Below are positions 34,701-45,169 of a DNA stretch of 64,000 nucleotides, one piece after another. How positions within the stretch are numbered: position 1 is the first letter of the stretch; each line of letters starts with the position of its first letter. The notes beneath the pieces are model-generated. The model worked only from the letters and a program-made list of their open reading frames with translations. It had not been told where the DNA came from and made no database searches. Source of the stretch: Branchiostoma lanceolatum (Eukaryota; Chordata; Leptocardii; Amphioxiformes; Branchiostomatidae); the NCBI RefSeq assembly GCF_035083965.1, contig NC_089732.1:6017883-6081882 (forward strand). The letters run 5' to 3'. A program made the position numbers and the translations under genes.

Positions 34701-37700
34701 GATAATGAATCTATTTGTAGTTGATACATTATTTTAAGGATTTATTGATGATAGCCATTTATTACTTCTTTCAATTTGATTAAAACATAGTGTGTTTTCC
34801 TTTGTCCATATTACATGTACTAGGTATTCATGACATAGATCATTATTTTGTGTTCATTCAAGTGGTATAGTCATACTTACAATATTATGTGTTATTAGTA
34901 CCATCCTACATACTAACCGCTGGCTCAATCGTTTTGTTTATCAACCATGATTTAACCTCGGATTATCCTCTGTAGTAACCTATGGCTCAATCTTTTCCCT
35001 TGCTAACCACAAATTAAGCACAGATTAACTATGGTTTTCTGTTGTTCTTTTTCCAGGTGAAAACCTGTTGTCCATTGTTCAGCATCTGGTCGATTCTCCC
35101 TACCTGGCATACCCAGGGGAGTATCGCCATGGCAAAACCGTGTTCTTTGACGTGGTTGGTCAGTTCATGGTGGTGTACCCACATAATGTTGCCATCATCA
35201 TCAACTCCCTGGCTGTGCTTTTTACGCTCTTCTATTTTGGGTACAAGCTCAAGCCAAGTAGGACTGGAGGTATATTCTCTTTTTTTTTACTTTACATTAG
35301 ATGGTGGATAATGTATATTGTAATGACTTTCTATTCCATTTATTGTAGGTCATGTTTACGTTGTATGTTCGTCTGTACTTTTGTGGGCCAGCGGTTACCA
35401 GCGAGAGTTGCCTTGGCTGACCCAGTGTAGAGAATGAATTGTTTCATTCTCAACAAATACAAAGGTTGTTTTGTTGCTATGGTCCAAATACCTTTGAGCT
35501 TAGTTTAACAGTTGAAGAGATAGTAACTTAGGTTTTGTTGATATTATCATTTGTGTTTATGACAACGTTTGTATTTTAAGTAGCTGTGTGAGAGTTTCAA
35601 AGCATCCTATCTAGTTTTTGCTACAGTAAGATGATAAGATCAGAACTGCATGTAATGTTCATAAAAATGTCAGTCTCTGAGGCTCATACATATGTCACAT
35701 AGTAATACAATGTCCCCTAAACAAGTAGCTTTGCAATCTTCCTAAAAATATTGTATGGAGCCAAGGAAATGATATTGTTGAATGACCTTGCAGGATCCTC
35801 AGGGTTGCTGTATCTGAGACAGCTATTCTGTGCTGTCCTGGTGCTGATCTTGGGTTGGATCTCAGCTGTTCTCACAGTGATAGCTGTCGCCCTCTTCATG
35901 ACAAGGCAAGACTGTTGTATTGGAGTTGATTTTAAAACAAACTGAGTTTTAACCTTTGGCACACTGAAGTAGCCATTTGGCACCCCATTCTGCATTGGTT
36001 ACAGAGTTAGGCAGCAGGGAAAAGGTTAAAACAGGATAGCCCTTAGAGATATAAAACTGGATCTGTAATATTTGATAGTGGATAACTAGGTGTCTTGATC
36101 AGAAATTTGTGTGTGAAATGAACTTGACTTTGTATTTCTTTGTTTTTAGGCTGGAGCGACACATGACGTGGTACACGCACACAGAGCTCATCGTAGGGCT
36201 GTACGTGTGTCCAGCTGTCCTGGTACAAGTGCTTCTGCACAGGGCAGCCAAAAAATACTTTTACAAGGCAATTATGTCTGTTCATTGACCATTTTACCAG
36301 TGCATTTTGGATTCAAACCCTGCTGGGTCCTACCAAAGACAATAGTAGTAGCAGCCCACTGTGTTCTGCTGCCGCAGTGGTCTGCACACCCTGCAGCTGC
36401 AATCAGTCCTTCTTCAACTCTCTCCACTGCTGCAAGCTCCCTTAGCTCTAGTAGTTTTCTTTCTGACAGCAATGGTCGCAGTCCTCTTTCTTTCAGATCT
36501 GCCCTCAGTAGACTCTGTAAGAAGACATTGAAAATGAAAAATACTGCTTTCTCTGCTTAGCACTCAGCACTTACGGGAAAGAGTGTCATAGTTGAATGTA
36601 CACCATTACCAGTGGACTAGCCCCTTGCTGTAGTGCTTTCACCACTGTGTGATGCAAGAGCTATAGAAACAGTGTGGCTTGCTTACGTCATGTGCAAAGT
36701 AATGTAAGCTATGTATCTGTCCTTTTTTTGTGAAACATTATTCAGTGTGTAATTTTTTTCTGCTGTCAGAATATAAAAGACTGCTGGGTGCTGGAGGAGC
36801 TGGTGTTTGACTCGGTGCTGCTGTTCTGGGTCAGTCTGCTGGGGATCCTGACGTACCGCGGCGTCTGCTCCGCCTACTACACCCTGCTGTGGCTGGTCTG
36901 TCCACTGCTGGTCAGGGTCACGCTCATGAGGCCCGCCCTGAAGCAGCGAGGAAACCCCAAAGGTTTGTCGCATTTATAGTCTTGCAATGTATATAGAAAG
37001 CAGCTGGTGCAATGGCCAAGGATGTAGAGTGTTTGCCTTGAATTCGAAAGGTTGTGGGTTCAAACTTCCTGCAAGTTTAGATGACATTTATCAGTGTGGT
37101 TCAAGCGCCACTTACTGACCGGTCTAACTTGTCCGGACCTTTTAGCCTAGTGGTAAGTGCATTGGGTTTGTGCACTGGTGCCCGGGTTCGTTCCCGGGAG
37201 CCAGGAGACTGTACTACTCGCCTCATGCGCTTCAGTGTAAGTCAGGCGCTTGAACCAAACTGTTACAGATAAACTAATTATGATTGACAAGTGAAACTGA
37301 GTGTCACAATCAAACTCCTCCCACGGAGCCAGGAGACTGTACCACTCGCCTCTTGCGTTTCAGTGTAAGTGGTGCTTGAACCACACTGTTACAGATAAAC
37401 TAATCATGATTGACAAGTGAAACTGAGGGTCACGATCAGATAAACTATTACTGGCGCATCCCCTTCTTGTATAACAGCAACGAAAGGGTATGTCACCCCG
37501 TAAAAAGTGTGGTATAACCCCGTCGTAGCGAAAGCACGTCGACTGATGATGACGACTGTTACAGATGAACTAATTATGATTGACAAGTGAAACTCCTCCC
37601 ACCCCACAGACCGTGACTCCTTCGTGCTGTACCACCTCCTGGGCCTGTTCGTTCCCATGGTGATGACCGTGTACAGTGTTTGGCACGTCTTCGTCCTCTT

Positions 37701-40700
37701 CATTCCCATAATGGGTCGCGCGGGTTCGGAAGTCGCGCCAGACTTTGTCGTGGCCAGCCTAGCTGTGCTCTCTACGATTGTGCTGTCCTGTTATCTAGTA
37801 AGTCTACTATTTACTCCTTAGCTAGTTTTGATGCAACTGTCCAAGAGATTGTATAAATGATATGGAGCAATTTATCAAATTACAGTAAATAGTTTCAGTC
37901 ACTGATGCCTGCGAACGATGGAGTTTCTTTCAAACTTGCTTGTGGTGTCAAGCTTTCTTTCCTTCAGCCCATGGTAGACGCTATGACAGATGCTAAATTA
38001 ATACCTTTTGTATTTTACCTTTTGTACAAAATTTTGTTTAACATTGACAAAGAGCTACTATTCCCCTGTACTCAATACCACGAAGGACATTGTGTTCCAC
38101 AGGGAATTTGCAACAGTTATACAGAAGACATTCTGTCGCAAAGATTTTAATGGAAGTCTTAATTTTCTTCTTTTTTTACAGCTGAGTATAGTTTACATCA
38201 GTAAGTCCGTGAAGAGGTTGACCTTCGGCCTGGGAGCAGCCATTTTGGTGACCTTTGCCCTGGCCTTCAGCAGTTATGGGTTTCCTTATTCTGGTAACAA
38301 AGACAATCCTACACCAAAACGGCTCATATTGCAGGTATGGTGCCTTGTTTTCTTTAGCAAGGTAGTGTATGAATGAAACCTGTACCATAATTTGTGGTCC
38401 CCTAGCCTATCCCCTGCCACTGCTTGCACATTCAGCCTAATTTTGGGTACTGTTGATCAGTACAATAGGAAAGTAACTGTTTTAAGAACAAAATTAGAAT
38501 GTCAATTGTAATAGAACTGATCTAGTCCTACTTCCATTTACACATCTGACTTTTGATACCTCAAATTGGGGACAACCCTATGTTCCAGCGCCTCTATTTT
38601 CTGACACCCCTTCGTTCTGATACCCCTATATTTGGGTTAGGGTCAGAACATATACATGTAGGGATGTCAGAAGATAGGGCTAAGTGCCCCAATTTCAAGT
38701 ATTAAAAGTCAGATATGTACATGGAAGGAGGACTTGGGGTGTAGGTGTAACCTTTTCAAATTCGTAGCACGTTTTAATTTTCTAATTAAGAGCGCTTGTT
38801 TTGGACCCATCATAATTCTAGATGAACTTTATATACAGAACAATATCTGTAATGCTTTGCAAGGCGTGTTTTAGCAATTGCAACACATGTCCAACATGTC
38901 ATTTTTACCATCTGCAGCACTACTGTAGGACGACCCACAGTATTACGGGAGAGGTCACCCGCCATGACTGCTGGGTGGGCCTCATCAGTATGGACTACAC
39001 AGGGCTGTTGTACCTGACTCCCGAGGTCCCCGAGTTTAAACAGGCCGTGAGGTTTCCATGCGAAGGGCCGTACTGTGGGGTGCCATACTTCTTCCCAGTC
39101 ATGTCCTTTCTCAAGTACGAGATTACTTCCTCTGTTGTAGAATTCCTCTTCTTCTGTCATCCTCAATAGACCAATCCCATAGCCCCACCAGCCTCCATCA
39201 AAACGCAGAAATGCAAAACAAAAACATTACAATATTTGACAGACATGCAGCAGCTCTCCCATTGGTTACACTGCTAACATTTTCACACATGCCATTGACA
39301 TGATTCCTGTTTTTGACAGTTGTTATGAATTTGTTCTTGTTGTCATAGATATGATTAAAGTTTTTGTTGCTGTTTCGTTGTTCTTCTACAGGGCTATATA
39401 TCACATCCCAGCCAATGAGCTCCCTGCGCTGGAGAACCCGGGTACCATGAAGCTCATCTCCCGGGAAACGCACAACGGTCGGACCAGACTTCAGTTTGAA
39501 CTCATAGGTTTGTTCTTCAACTTTCCAGTCTGATTTTTAAATCAGCAGTTCTCAGAAGATAATCAGATGCTGCCTTCATTTCTTCCTTCACTCTCCTGTC
39601 AACTTAAAACGTATATATATTTCTTGGACAAAACGTAATACTTTTTGATCATAGCCTTTTGTATTACATATTCTGTGCAAAATGTTTTTTGACACTTTCA
39701 TCAACATCTGGTCGTGAAAGTGACAGTTGAATCAGAAAACTGAATATTAGAAGTATGTGGGAACAGAACTAGTAATACGGTAAATAGTAGTCCATCCATA
39801 TATGCAAATTTAAGGTAAAGTACCTTGCATTGACGAGAAGTCCCTAATCAAAGAATTACCTCATCTTTAACCATACCCCTGCTGTCTAATCCCGTAACCA
39901 AAACAACTTCGCTCCCAAAAGATTCCCTCAGCAGGAATATGGTTAAAGCTGCATGACACATTTGTACATGTTCTCTACAGGTCCAGGTCATATGACGCTG
40001 TACATCTCACCCAAACCCAACGTGTACATGGTGGGCTGGTCGTTGGGAGAGGTGCCTCCCCCCACAGTTGTACTGAACGGGAGGCAACACTACTTCGTGC
40101 TGTATGGCAGGGGGTACTCAGCACCCCCCTGGCAGATGTACCTGGAGTTTACGGTAAGACTACCTCAGAACAGACCGTTGTAAGGTTAGGAATTCATTGA
40201 AATGTACTGAAAAAGGTGCAGAAGTATATCAGTGTTTAAATGGTTTTGCGATCATTTACATGCTATTCAGTGTTGAAAATAGTGGATTGTACATGAATTA
40301 TACTTAAGGTGCAAATGAATATTAATGATAGAAGTTTTGTGTTGGGTTGTGTTACGTTAGATTTTATCCAGTTGCTTGAGTAACTATTTTTTACTTGTGT
40401 TACGTTAGCTTTCACAATTCTACCAGGTACCTTAAGACCGACATGTTAAAAAATTGTGAATTTAAAAAGATCAACTATGGCAATGCAGCATCAGTAATCA
40501 CTGAGATATCCAGGTGTTCAAGACATTCTTGAGAGGGCCTTGATACTGTTTTTGATGTGATGGTCTGAGGGTAGCCTGTGTTTTACAAATCTCTTGCTCG
40601 CTGGGGTTAATGACAACCTCCTCCTAGGGGGCAGTAACCACGGGCCGGCCGCTAGGAGCGCGAATTTGTCGGGCTAGGTCTTTGGATATCCGGAGAAGTA

Positions 40701-40995
40701 TGAGCATTGATGTATTCCAAAGACAGTCTCCACTTCTGAAGAAAGAACATCCATAATCTCAATATTTTAAACTTTTTTTTCCGTTGTTGTTCAGGACAGC
40801 GTCAGTGACAATCTTTCCTATGTTTTTCAGACGGCGATGAAAGATCCGGAAGCACTCGTAGAGATAGCCATGTCCACCCACCATTTTGATGACCTTGGCG
40901 TGAACACAGATGAACTTGAACGCCTGCACAACAGTATGCCTGAATGGGTCCACACCAAAGGGTGGGCCTCAAACTACAATCAGTGGACCTATTGA
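28791..40995 (+). CDS. ERMP1: Endoplasmic reticulum metallopeptidase 1 (M28 family)
   Basis: Multi-pass ER membrane zinc peptidase. Sixteen coding exons: 28791-29214, 31426-31569, 31790-31917, 32324-32429, 33793-33939, 34567-34659, 35057-35269, 35794-35905, 36150-36267, 36770-36962, 37610-37797, 38182-38334, 38918-39114, 39392-39507, 39981-40153, 40831-40995. They join in frame to 889 residues (human about 904). A cytosolic tail precedes TM1 ([19 protein letters not shown]). The luminal M28 domain carries zinc-site motifs NAHFDST, GASDDA, LNGAEEN, NLESAG and YHLKHDS. Several TM segments follow (exons 7-12), then a C-terminal luminal domain ending NYNQWTY. The introns after 35905 and 36267 begin GC rather than GT; only those sites keep the frame. 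AATAAA at about 42596 and 43677 could end the transcript. Confidence 0.95.
29785..29905. repeat. Dispersed repeat, copy 1 (partner at 63290-63445)
   Basis: Shares GGAAATTTGCTT, TTGGGA, CCGTCCCAAAAACT and TGATGAAAATTTAT...ATGACAGA with the copy after the last EPHX4-like exon. It lies in ERMP1 intron 1. No coding capacity. Confidence 0.6.
30299..30420. mobile_element. MITE with about 30-bp inverted ends (CTCCAAGCAGAGG family)
   Basis: The left end ATTCTCCGAGCAGAGGTTTC (30299) and right end ACCTCTGCTTGGAGAAT (to 30420) are inverted copies that extend to GGTCGGGGT/CCCCCTGACC. A related element lies at 59131-59303. Confidence 0.7.
30883..30983. mobile_element. Short element with TAGCCTG inverted ends, copy 1
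   Basis: Begins TAGCCTGACGAAACGCG and ends GTAAACACAGGCTA. A related copy in opposite orientation lies at about 40572-40676, also in this gene. Its centre is GC-rich with palindromic CCCCCTGGGGTGGGGG. Confidence 0.5.
31050..31440 (+). repeat. Tandem duplication of about 200 bp over the ERMP1 intron 1 acceptor
   Basis: 31050-31240 and 31245-31440 are diverged copies (TTTTGCTTGCAAATGTTGCC in both). The copy includes the acceptor: TTTTTAGCAGGTTACTTTACC near 31210 against the used TGCAG/GTTACTTTAC at 31425. The upstream copy would run into a stop codon within about 20 codons. Confidence 0.7.
31968..32235 (+). repeat. tRNA-derived SINE-like sequence
   Basis: CCTGTAGCTCAACTGGTAG resembles a pol III A-box and CCCTGTTCAATCC a B-box; the body contains CTAGCACGTTAAAGAGG. 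It does not fold into a full cloverleaf. It lies in ERMP1 intron 3. Confidence 0.55.
36300..36670 (+). repeat. Dispersed SINE-like repeat, copy 1
   Basis: Shares GATTCAAACCCTGCTGGGTC, ACCAAAGAC, ACCATTACCAGTGGACTAGC and CTGTAGTGCTTTCACCACTG with the stretch at 52885-53200. The start TTCAAACC looks like a pol III B-box. It lies in ERMP1 intron 9. Confidence 0.6.
36994..37609. repeat. tRNA-like segment and tandem repeats in ERMP1 intron 10
   Basis: Two B-box-like sites (GTGGGTTCAAACTTCC; GGGTTCGTTCCCGGG, with TAGCCTAGTGG before it) suggest SINE heads. Then a unit of about 125 bp (GGAGCCAGGAGACTGTAC ... AATTATGATTGACAAGTGAA) occurs twice, with a third partial copy reaching the exon 11 acceptor. 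Confidence 0.6.
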
Positions 40996-42160
40996 GAAGA
41001 AAGTGTGCTTTTTTCATATGTTTTTTTTTTACTTGAGATACTTGATGGATTTTTAATACATTTTCCTCAGAAAAGAACCAATCCAAGATGTATGTAATGG
41101 TTTAAGCTACTTTTTATGACCTACAATGTGAAAATGTTCAATTTTTCCCAAATTGCCCGATCAGCTCATCAAAGTCAATGACTTTTTTGATAGACTTACT
41201 AATTCACACTTTTCTACAAACTGCAACGTAGATGACGTATTGTGTAGAGATACACAACTTTTTACAACAGTTATTAACTCTCTCCTTGCTAAAATCCCAT
41301 CTATGCACCCAAGTTTGTATGAAATATGGTAGAAACTAGTAGGGAGAATGTTAAGGACCACTAGGTCAAAATTTATACAATTTTTTCTTACATTGGATTA
41401 CTGAAATCTTGAAAGTTCGAATCAAATTTAAAAGATTCAATTCAATTGACAATTGAAGAGAAATGTGCAATAGCAACCTTTTACAAAAGAAACATGTTGG
41501 AAATACGAGTTGTTGATATTAGAGATTTGTACTTTTACTTTGTGATGAATTTCCATCTAAACATTTGAGCAGTATTGGATGATCGTGTTGCTGATGATGC
41601 TATTAACCTTCTTCCTGCTGCCTAACCTGTAACAAATACGAATCTGGTGCCATAAGGCTACCTTGGCAGGATGAGGGGTAAATGTTGCACGTTAAGAAGC
41701 ACAGCTGTTAGTAAACCTTAAATGATGGTTGAAAAGTTTCAGATCTCAGGAGATGTATTAATATTAGTATGTAAACCTGCATTTTGCAGACAGGCATTAT
41801 GAAAATGTTCCTCATTTTTCCAGCTTACTGCTTCTCATTTGTAGTGGTAGGTTTTTGCTGTGGCAGTGCCACAAATGATATGAAACGTATGGTAAGTGGA
41901 GGTCATTTAGTAAATGATCTTAGAAAAGATGTGTTAGAGTTTACTCCTCTGATCGCATCCCTGCAAACTAGTTTGTCACCTATCTCCATTTGGATATTTC
42001 CTCTTTACGTCATTGATTATTTCAGGTGTTGAATACTTCCTGGAAGCGGTGTAATGGATCAAACTTCCAAATGTCTATTCAAACCCTGTTACTATGCCGT
42101 TACAGAGGACCATGTGACACAAACCAATAAGACTTCTCAGTCACTTATATTTTAGGCGAC
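40996..42160. other. ERMP1 3' flank, no gene seen
   Basis: Probable 3' UTR and spacer; A/T-rich. Nothing coding is supported. Confidence 0.4.
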
Positions 42161-42428
42161 TACTGTAAATGCAGAAATATTCACGGTGGTTTTATGTTTG
42201 CAGTTTTCGCGGTGAACTCTTCAGCGCAAACTTAAAACCACAGCAAACTTTATGCCTACATGACTGTAGTGCAACTATTGTTTCAAACGCGAACTTAAAA
42301 CCACCACGAACACTCACACATTTTCTCAATCAATCAATCAATCATTTGCGTGCATCAGGAATTGATGCATAGCGGCTAGAGGCATGCGTAGAAATAAAAA
42401 ACATGCGAACTTAAATGCATTTACAGTA
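42161..42428. mobile_element. MITE, TACTGTAAATGCA family, copy 1
   Basis: Begins TACTGTAAATGCAGAAATAT and ends AAATGCATTTACAGTA, with inner GCGGTGAACT and CTTAAAACCAC. An AATC microsatellite lies inside. Relatives: 60009, 61589-61739 and 62568. Confidence 0.8.
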
Positions 42429-43384
42429 TTTGAATGCCAATCTTTCATCTAGTAATGGGTGCCAGACTTTTGGGCAAGGTCAATGATCAGAAGAGCAAAT
42501 CGTAGCTAGAATAGGATGGTTATACAAGCTTAGATTTTCTTCATTCAGTGGTGCCTAATACCAGCTGTATGTATACTATACAATGCTTCATGCCAAATAA
42601 ACTCAACACAAGAAGTTAGGAAACTTGATTTTGGTTGATTGGTCAAATTTTAGCTTCCAAACTTTTTGTGCTGAGTGTAAATGCAATCACTCACTCCCAT
42701 TCATACATGTAACGTTATACATGTTTGTATATCAGTGGTGCTAAGAGAAAACTTTGCAACCTAACGCTTTATCTACCTCTGCAACCTTTTATACTTCCGA
42801 AAATGGAATGATAATTGAAAAGTATTACCAGGATGAGAATGTTACTTTCTGGCATAGCTAGGAGCACAAGAAGAAAAATTACACATCCTGTTGACCTCAA
42901 AAAAACATTGCTCATCATTGCAACACCCTGTCAGTACCTTTGTAGTCTTTTAGAATTTGTACAAATTTTGTCATGATAAGAAATGTGTTTATAATTGATA
43001 AGAGAAGAATCATTTTTTGTAAGAGAAATTGCTAATTACGTACGGAAATTCCCTGTTGTTGGGGCGCAGTATTAAAAAGTGAATGTTACAGTTGTATATG
43101 TAAATATGCTGTTTGAAGGTGGCATTTTGATACTTCTTGAGTTACAGGTGTTATAGATGTATACACTTGTTTGAAAATCCTATTTGTGGTTTATGAATGT
43201 AATGTTGGTTACCAGTATTAGATTTTATAATATTTGTATGCTCTATCATAATAATGTTAACGTTACATTTCATGAAATTTATGCTGTGGTTTTGAAAAAA
43301 ATATGGTTGTACAGCATACAATTTAAAGTATGAGTTTGACAGATCTGTAAAACAGGTTATTTTTGCAGTGCATCTCCACTGCAA

Positions 43385-43480
43385 TATCATGATGCCACAA
43401 ATTTTTTTTTGTGCACAACTGTTTTTTTGCACAAATGTGTTTTTGTGCACAAATGTGTTTTTGTGCACGAATGTGTTTTT
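43385..43480. repeat. Tandem repeat, about 18-bp unit
   Basis: Four to five units of GTGCACAAATGTGTTTTT with small variations. The antisense frame over it (NTFVHK repeats) is open only because of the repeat. Confidence 0.8.
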
Positions 43481-43954
43481 ATCTTCAACGGCAAACTTGA
43501 AACACAGCAAAAACATCCTTTCCACTCCTACAGCAAAATTGAAATTCCTGTGAAAATAAGTGAATTTGAATGAGATCAAGAACAAATACATGAAACTCTG
43601 TTGTAGTCTGTATAAAAAAAGGAGACCGGCATTGCTGTGCCATGGGAACATAGATGGTTTAAAATATCTGTTGCAAATAAATACAAAGATTTTCACTCTG
43701 TACAAGATGTGTGTTTTGATTTCTTAATAACAGAATGGTAAAAAATCATATAAGGACACACTGTACTTTTTTGCCCATATTTGCACCTTGCGCAAATAAA
43801 CTCCACTGTATGACTTGGGGCTGTACAGTTCTGTAAGGAAACATTGATACAAAACATTGACTTTCTTAAAAGAATTTAATGAACAAAGTTTCACTAGCAG
43901 TATAAAGTAGAGTGCATTCATTCCTCAAGCTGACCAACATCTTTCATAGTCTCT

Positions 43955-44150
43955 ACCAGACTAACCGCGCCGACTATAGGGAGAACATTTGCCGGGGGAT
44001 TTTGGCCATGGAGGGTTTCATTCGCAGGCGCAGTTAGGGTTGCATATTTGAACCTCTCTCTGAGCCGACTCCCTTCATACAATTGACTCTATTTGGCCAA
44101 TTTCTACTATTTTCCCAGCAACCCGCGGAGGCTAGTAGAGCCTACATCTT
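43955..44150. repeat. Dispersed repeat (ACTAACCGCG family), copy 1
   Basis: Shares CAGACTAACCGCG, GAGAACATTTGCCGGGGG, TTTGGCCATGGAGG and ATTTCTACTATTTTCCCAGC with 45533-45745. Its ends (TAGTCTCTACCAGACTAACC and GAGGCTAGTAGAGCCTA) are partly inverted. A short fragment also occurs at 59330-59385. Confidence 0.7.
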
Positions 44151-44816
44151 TCACACCGCAGTCGTCTTTTATTCAGTCTAGTACCACGACCGGTTTTACC
44201 AGCAGTGTAGACTATTGTTACTTCCTAATGCCTTCGTATGTCACCAAAATGAAGAAGAATGTTGCGACAGGACAGCTCAGTTATGCTCTCTTTAGTATTA
44301 ACCTTTAACCAACCGTGGGTGACTCCATGCTTCACTAAGCTAAACTAACTGATGCACTCTTGTCAAACTTCCAGTTGTCACAGCTCCATGCTGATATACG
44401 TTAATTTAAACAGTGCAAATTCACAACCAGTATACATGATAGCATAGGCTTGCTAAGCTTTCTCCAGCTAAGTCTGTTACCCATATTATAGCATATTATA
44501 TATCTAGGGAAGGCTGCATTAAAATTACCCAGCCATATAAAGTGTGCAATACATGTAAATGCTGCAAATAGGCTATCTACCACTGAGCCAAGAGCTGAAA
44601 CCTGTCATCATTTAGTTGCAACAATGAATTCAAATTTTAAATTCTCAGATTCAAACTATATAATAAAAGTGTTCACAAAAGTGCCAAAGAATGCACCTTT
44701 CCTATCTTAACATAGCTTAAAGAAAAAAGGGGCTGTACAGTATCAAATAGAAATATTGCAAGAGAGGGCACTCATAGTATGCATGAAAAAAATACATCTC
44801 AATTTTTACTTTCTTA

Positions 44817-45140
44817 TTAAAGGCAACCCAAACAATATTAGGGCCAAAAAAATGGAAAAAAAAAATGCTGAAATATTTATGGTAGTGACATTAACTAACA
44901 CTGTTAAGCACAGTTGTGTCATAACTTCACACTTTGAGCAGTTTAAAACTGTGCAAAAACGAGCCGTACAATGATACCCTTTAATAGTTCTCACATCACA
45001 CCGACGTCATATTTTTGCATCATGGATGTCACTATACATTATGATAGTATTGTCTGAACTAATCATGTATAGAAATGACTAAATAAATCGACTTTCAGAA
45101 TCCAATTTTCGGGCCCTTATATTGCTTGGGCTTTCTTTAA
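44817..45140. mobile_element. TTAA-flanked MITE, copy 2
   Basis: Begins TTAAAGGCAACCCAAACAA and ends ATTGCTTGGGCTTTCTTTAA, matching the copy at 2461-2792 along its length. It ends 29 bp short of the MMACHC stop codon, so the MMACHC 3' UTR must run into it. Confidence 0.75.
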
Positions 45141-45169
45141 GACAAACTGGTCCGTTTTGCAAAGACGTC

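Noticed and set aside
43151-43705. 184-codon frame on the minus strand with NTFVHK repeats
   Set aside because: Open because of an A/T-rich 3' flank and an 18-bp tandem repeat; no homology or signals.
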